Assembly: GCA_012799265.1 (NCBI GenBank)
Contig: JAAZLP010000369.1
Coordinates: 1 to 9,264, forward strand
Source: Phyllobacteriaceae bacterium
GTDB taxonomy: Bacteria; Pseudomonadota; Alphaproteobacteria; Rhizobiales; Devosiaceae
Reading direction: 5' to 3'
DNA length: 9,264 bases
Shown: positions 6,873 to 9,264 of the stretch, one piece after another
How positions within the stretch are numbered: position 1 is the stretch's first letter
Layout: each line of letters starts with the position of its first letter
Notes under the pieces: model-generated
What the model saw: only the letters and a program-made list of their open reading frames with translations
Databases searched by the model: none
Told to the model about the DNA's origin: nothing
Position numbers and translations under genes: made by a program

Positions 6873-8867
6873 GTGAGCAAACTATTTAATCTTGATCGTG
6901 CGATGATACTGACGGCCCTCACCGTCCTGGGGATGCTCCTGGCCACGCTCGCGCTATGGCCTCTTCAAGGCAACGTCGCCGCTTTTTTCTCGGTCACAGG
7001 TCTGTCGCTGGTTTATCTGTCTGGAGGGCTCCCGGCCGCATGGCGAGCCGCCGTCACCTTGTGGGAAGAGCGAGTTCTCGACATCGACCTTCTGATGGTG
7101 GTTGCTGCCGTCGCCGCGGCGGCAGTCGGCGCACCCTTCGAGGGTGCGGTTCTGCTGACGCTTTTCAGTATTTCGACCACGCTGGAGGAACGGGCGCTCG
7201 GCCGCGCGCGCCGCGCCATCCAGGCGTTGATGGAACTGCGTCCCGAGACCGCGTTAAGGCGTGGCTCGGACGGAACGGTATCCGAAGTACCTGCCGCCGA
7301 TCTCGAAGTGGATGATGTCGTGGTGCTGCGACCGGGCGCGCGCGTTCCAGCGGACGGTGTGATTGTCGGCGGTCGCGGCTCGCTGGATGAGGCAAACATC
7401 ACCGGCGAGTCGATGCCGGTCTCCAAGGAGCCTGGCGCACAAGTCTTTGAGGCGACCGTTAACCTCGACGGTGTGCTCGAGGTGACCGTGACGAGGACGG
7501 TCGAGGAAAGCACCGTTGCACGTATGATTGCGCTCGTGACGGAGGCGCAGGCGGCTAAGGCACCATCCGAACGCTTTAGCGCGTGGTTCGGGCAGCGCTA
7601 CACGGTGGCGGTGATGGCCGGAGCAATCTTGGCTTTCGCGGCCTTTTATTGGCTGGGGCGCAACTGGGAGGAAGCTCTCTACCGATCCGCGACGTTGCTG
7701 GTGGCCGCGAGCCCGTGCGCGATCGTCATTTCCGTGCCCGCTGCAATCCTGTCGGCGCTATCGGCGGCAGCGCGGGGCGGTGTGTTGTTCAAGGGCGGGG
7801 CGGCACTGGAGACACTGGCGGCAGTCGACATTTTTGCCTTCGACAAGACCGGAACACTGACGACTGGCAAAGCGTCGGTAACCGGGGTTGTGGCACTCGA
7901 TGGCGATGAGCGGCTCCTCCTGTCGTCTCTTGCGGGGCTCGAGGCGTATTCCGAACACCACAGCGCGGCGGCCATTCGGCAGGAAGCTGCCAATCGAGGC
8001 ATTGACCCGGTCAGAGTGATGAACGTGATCACGCGGCCGAGTGCCGGCATCGTGGGCGATGACGGTGAAGGGCAATTATGGGCCGGCAATCCGCGTCTTG
8101 CCGTCCAGATGGGCGCATCTATCGACCACCCGATGCTGAAGGCGCTGGCCGCCGACACGCAAACGGTCATCTACATGGGGCGAGGTTCGCGAGTGATGGG
8201 AGCCGTCACCATCGCCGATCAGGCTCGCAAGACGTCCGCGCCAGCTCTTGCCGCGCTGCGTGAAGGTGGGGTCAGCGAAATCGTCATGATGACCGGCGAC
8301 CGCCGTCCGGTTGCCCTGCGGATAGGCCAGGAGCTGGGGTTGAAGCCCGACGAGATCCACGCCGACATGCTTCCGGAGGACAAGGTCCGGATGGTCGGCG
8401 ATCGCGCAGCCAGAGGCAAGGTCGCCTTCGTCGGAGATGGCGTCAACGACGCGGCCGCGCTGGCCCGCGCTGATGTCGGAATCGCCATGGGTGCCGCAGG
8501 CTCAGACGTAGCGCTGCAGGCGGCCGATGTGGCGCTCCTGTCGGAGGACATGGGGCGGCTCGCGGATGCGCACCAGTTGGCCCGTCGCACCGCAAGGGTC
8601 ATCCGGCAGAACCTTGTGTTCGCCATGGGAGCAATGGCAATTCTGGTAACCGGCGGGCTGTTCTTCGAACTCCCTCTCCCGCTCGCCGTGATCGGTCACG
8701 AAGGGGGAACGGTTCTGGTGGTGCTAAACGGCCTGCGCTTGTTGAGGGATCCCATTCGCGGGGGCGGAACGAAGCCCGCGCCAAAGACACCTGCTCATAC
8801 CAATTCGACCCGACGCATTGCGCGAGAGGCATACAGCAGGAAGGTGCCAAGGCGAGCAGGTTTATAG
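6873..8867 (+). CDS. P1B-4-type heavy-metal exporting ATPase (CtpD/CoaT/PfeT-like)
   Basis: This 664-residue inner-membrane pump uses ATP to export a transition-metal ion. About eight membrane helices are visible (roughly 11-30, 36-52, 71-86, 88-105, 245-262, 272-297, 580-598, 602-624), with no N-terminal metal-binding domain. Catalytic motifs are complete: TGES (177-180), the metal helix SPC (280-282), the phosphorylated Asp324 in DKTGT, MTGD (473-476) and GDGVND (521-526). SPC rather than CPC, plus HEGGT (609-613) in the last helix, is the signature of P1B-4 pumps, for which Co(II), Fe(II), Ni(II) or Zn(II) are known substrates; the actual metal cannot be decided. The usual His-Pro of the nucleotide domain reads His-His here (SEHHSA, 360-365). 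A basic tail of about 38 residues follows LLRDP. The GTG at 6873 is preferred because AGGAG lies 5 nt before it; an ATG 14 codons upstream lacks such a site. No metal-sensing regulator lies nearby. Confidence 0.93.
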   Translation: MSKLFNLDRAMILTALTVLGMLLATLALWPLQGNVAAFFSVTGLSLVYLSGGLPAAWRAAVTLWEERVLDIDLLMVVAAVAAAAVGAPFEGAVLLTLFSISTTLEERALGRARRAIQALMELRPETALRRGSDGTVSEVPAADLEVDDVVVLRPGARVPADGVIVGGRGSLDEANITGESMPVSKEPGAQVFEATVNLDGVLEVTVTRTVEESTVARMIALVTEAQAAKAPSERFSAWFGQRYTVAVMAGAILAFAAFYWLGRNWEEALYRSATLLVAASPCAIVISVPAAILSALSAAARGGVLFKGGAALETLAAVDIFAFDKTGTLTTGKASVTGVVALDGDERLLLSSLAGLEAYSEHHSAAAIRQEAANRGIDPVRVMNVITRPSAGIVGDDGEGQLWAGNPRLAVQMGASIDHPMLKALAADTQTVIYMGRGSRVMGAVTIADQARKTSAPALAALREGGVSEIVMMTGDRRPVALRIGQELGLKPDEIHADMLPEDKVRMVGDRAARGKVAFVGDGVNDAAALARADVGIAMGAAGSDVALQAADVALLSEDMGRLADAHQLARRTARVIRQNLVFAMGAMAILVTGGLFFELPLPLAVIGHEGGTVLVVLNGLRLLRDPIRGGGTKPAPKTPAHTNSTRRIAREAYSRKVPRRAGL

Positions 8868-8895
8868 AGCTCTGGCATGGAGAAGGTTGGACCCC

Positions 8896-8914
8896 AGTCC
8901 CGTTCCCTCCGCCA
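8896..8914 (+). other. tRNA 3'-end-like sequence, possible attachment-site remnant
   Basis: AGTCCCGTTCCCTCCGCCA resembles the 3' part of a bacterial tRNA (tRNA-Ser-like acceptor strand, discriminator G and CCA). The T-arm 5' strand and all other tRNA parts are absent. Such fragments are often left where an integrative element used a tRNA 3' end as its attachment site. The match is short and was judged by eye. Confidence 0.25.
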
Positions 8915-8987
8915 TTATCAAATTGCAAACTCCTAACAGCCTGATTTCAGCGCCAAAATTCCTTTTGATTGCAAAGGGGGTTAGCAG

Positions 8988-9098
8988 TTTCGACCGAACC
9001 TTAGAGACTGTCTAGAACGCGATCTTCGGTCTCAGAGTGGCTTTTGTCTCAAACCATGCGAACCTCGCGTGATTTGGTTCGGTCGAAAAAGATCGCGT
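8988..9098. repeat. Two interleaved inverted repeats
   Basis: TTTCGACCGAACC (8988-9000) is perfectly inverted as GGTTCGGTCGAAA (9076-9088). ACGCGATCTT (9017-9026) is perfectly inverted as AAGATCGCGT (9089-9098). The right arms abut each other, while the left arms are 16 bp apart in an order that makes the two pairings cross rather than nest. The core TTCGGTC occurs three times: inverted at 8992-8998, direct at 9025-9031 and 9078-9084. A 9-bp palindrome AGACTGTCT lies between them (9005-9013). No function is known; an RNA pseudoknot, a multi-site operator or a recombination region are possibilities. Confidence 0.7.
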
Positions 9099-9264
9099 AA
9101 TTTCAATGCTTTGCTATTTTCGGCTGCGCCCGGGTTGCAACGGGTGACGCCGCCATCCACATCGAACAGAGACACCCGAGGTAGGCGTTTCCGAGCGCCG
9201 CGAAGCGTAGCCCTAGGCTCAGGACCCATTGATTTGAGGCGGATGATCTGATTCAGTCTTCGGA

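Larger units (their letters stand above)
8868..9264. other. Gene-free 3' flank with repeats
   Basis: No credible gene was found in the last 397 bases. Base composition drops in GC between about 8915 and 9120 relative to the rest. The segment holds an 8-bp direct repeat ATTGCAAA (8922-8929 and 8968-8975), two interleaved inverted repeats (8988-9098), and a tRNA-3'-end-like stretch at 8896-8914. No obvious intrinsic terminator for the ATPase gene was seen. From about 9110 to the window end nothing could be assigned; it may be the edge of a neighbouring gene or insertion sequence. Confidence 0.6.

Noticed and set aside
8757..8780. CGCGGG/CCCGCG hairpin at the end of the ATPase gene
   Set aside because: It lies inside the coding sequence with a 12-nt loop and no T-run; this is expected by chance in such GC-rich DNA.
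9110..9264. End of an insertion sequence at the right edge
   Set aside because: The sequence felt IS-like, but no terminal inverted repeat, target duplication or transposase frame can be shown within the window.

Overview
This GC-rich window looks chromosomal or megaplasmid-borne and comes from an alphaproteobacterium. A Rhizobiales host (Mesorhizobium/Sinorhizobium-like) is my inference from base composition, codon use and gene repertoire; no rRNA or other phylogenetic marker is present to confirm it. No rRNA, complete tRNA, CRISPR array or complete mobile element was seen.

Layout. Positions 1-1843 are read on the minus strand. They hold a DUF924-family gene (80-727) with a good intrinsic terminator, a 5'-truncated remnant of a heavy-metal P-type ATPase (829-1188), a stretch that looks like decayed coding sequence (1205-1522), and a small exported cytochrome c (1523-1843). 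The centre is a convergent pair. A phosphoketolase (xfp, 2141-4528, plus) faces a two-domain protein of 589 residues (4558-6327, minus) that fuses an acetate kinase to a PduL-type phosphotransacylase. Only 29 bp separate the two stop codons. Next comes a 545-bp interval without an intact gene, containing what appears to be a frameshifted coding remnant on the minus strand. A complete P1B-4-type metal-exporting ATPase follows (6873-8867, plus, GTG start). The last ~400 bp hold no gene, but carry interleaved inverted repeats and a short tRNA-3'-end-like sequence.

How the genes fit together. Phosphoketolase splits xylulose-5-P or fructose-6-P with phosphate to give acetyl-phosphate. The fusion protein carries both enzymes that normally consume acetyl-phosphate: acetate kinase (acetate + ATP) and a PduL phosphotransacylase (acetyl-CoA). 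The two genes therefore form a self-contained route from sugar phosphates to ATP/acetate or acetyl-CoA. Having both acetyl-phosphate-consuming activities on one polypeptide is the most notable feature of the window. The metal ATPase, the ATPase remnant and the degraded islands suggest an accessory region that has gained and lost genes.
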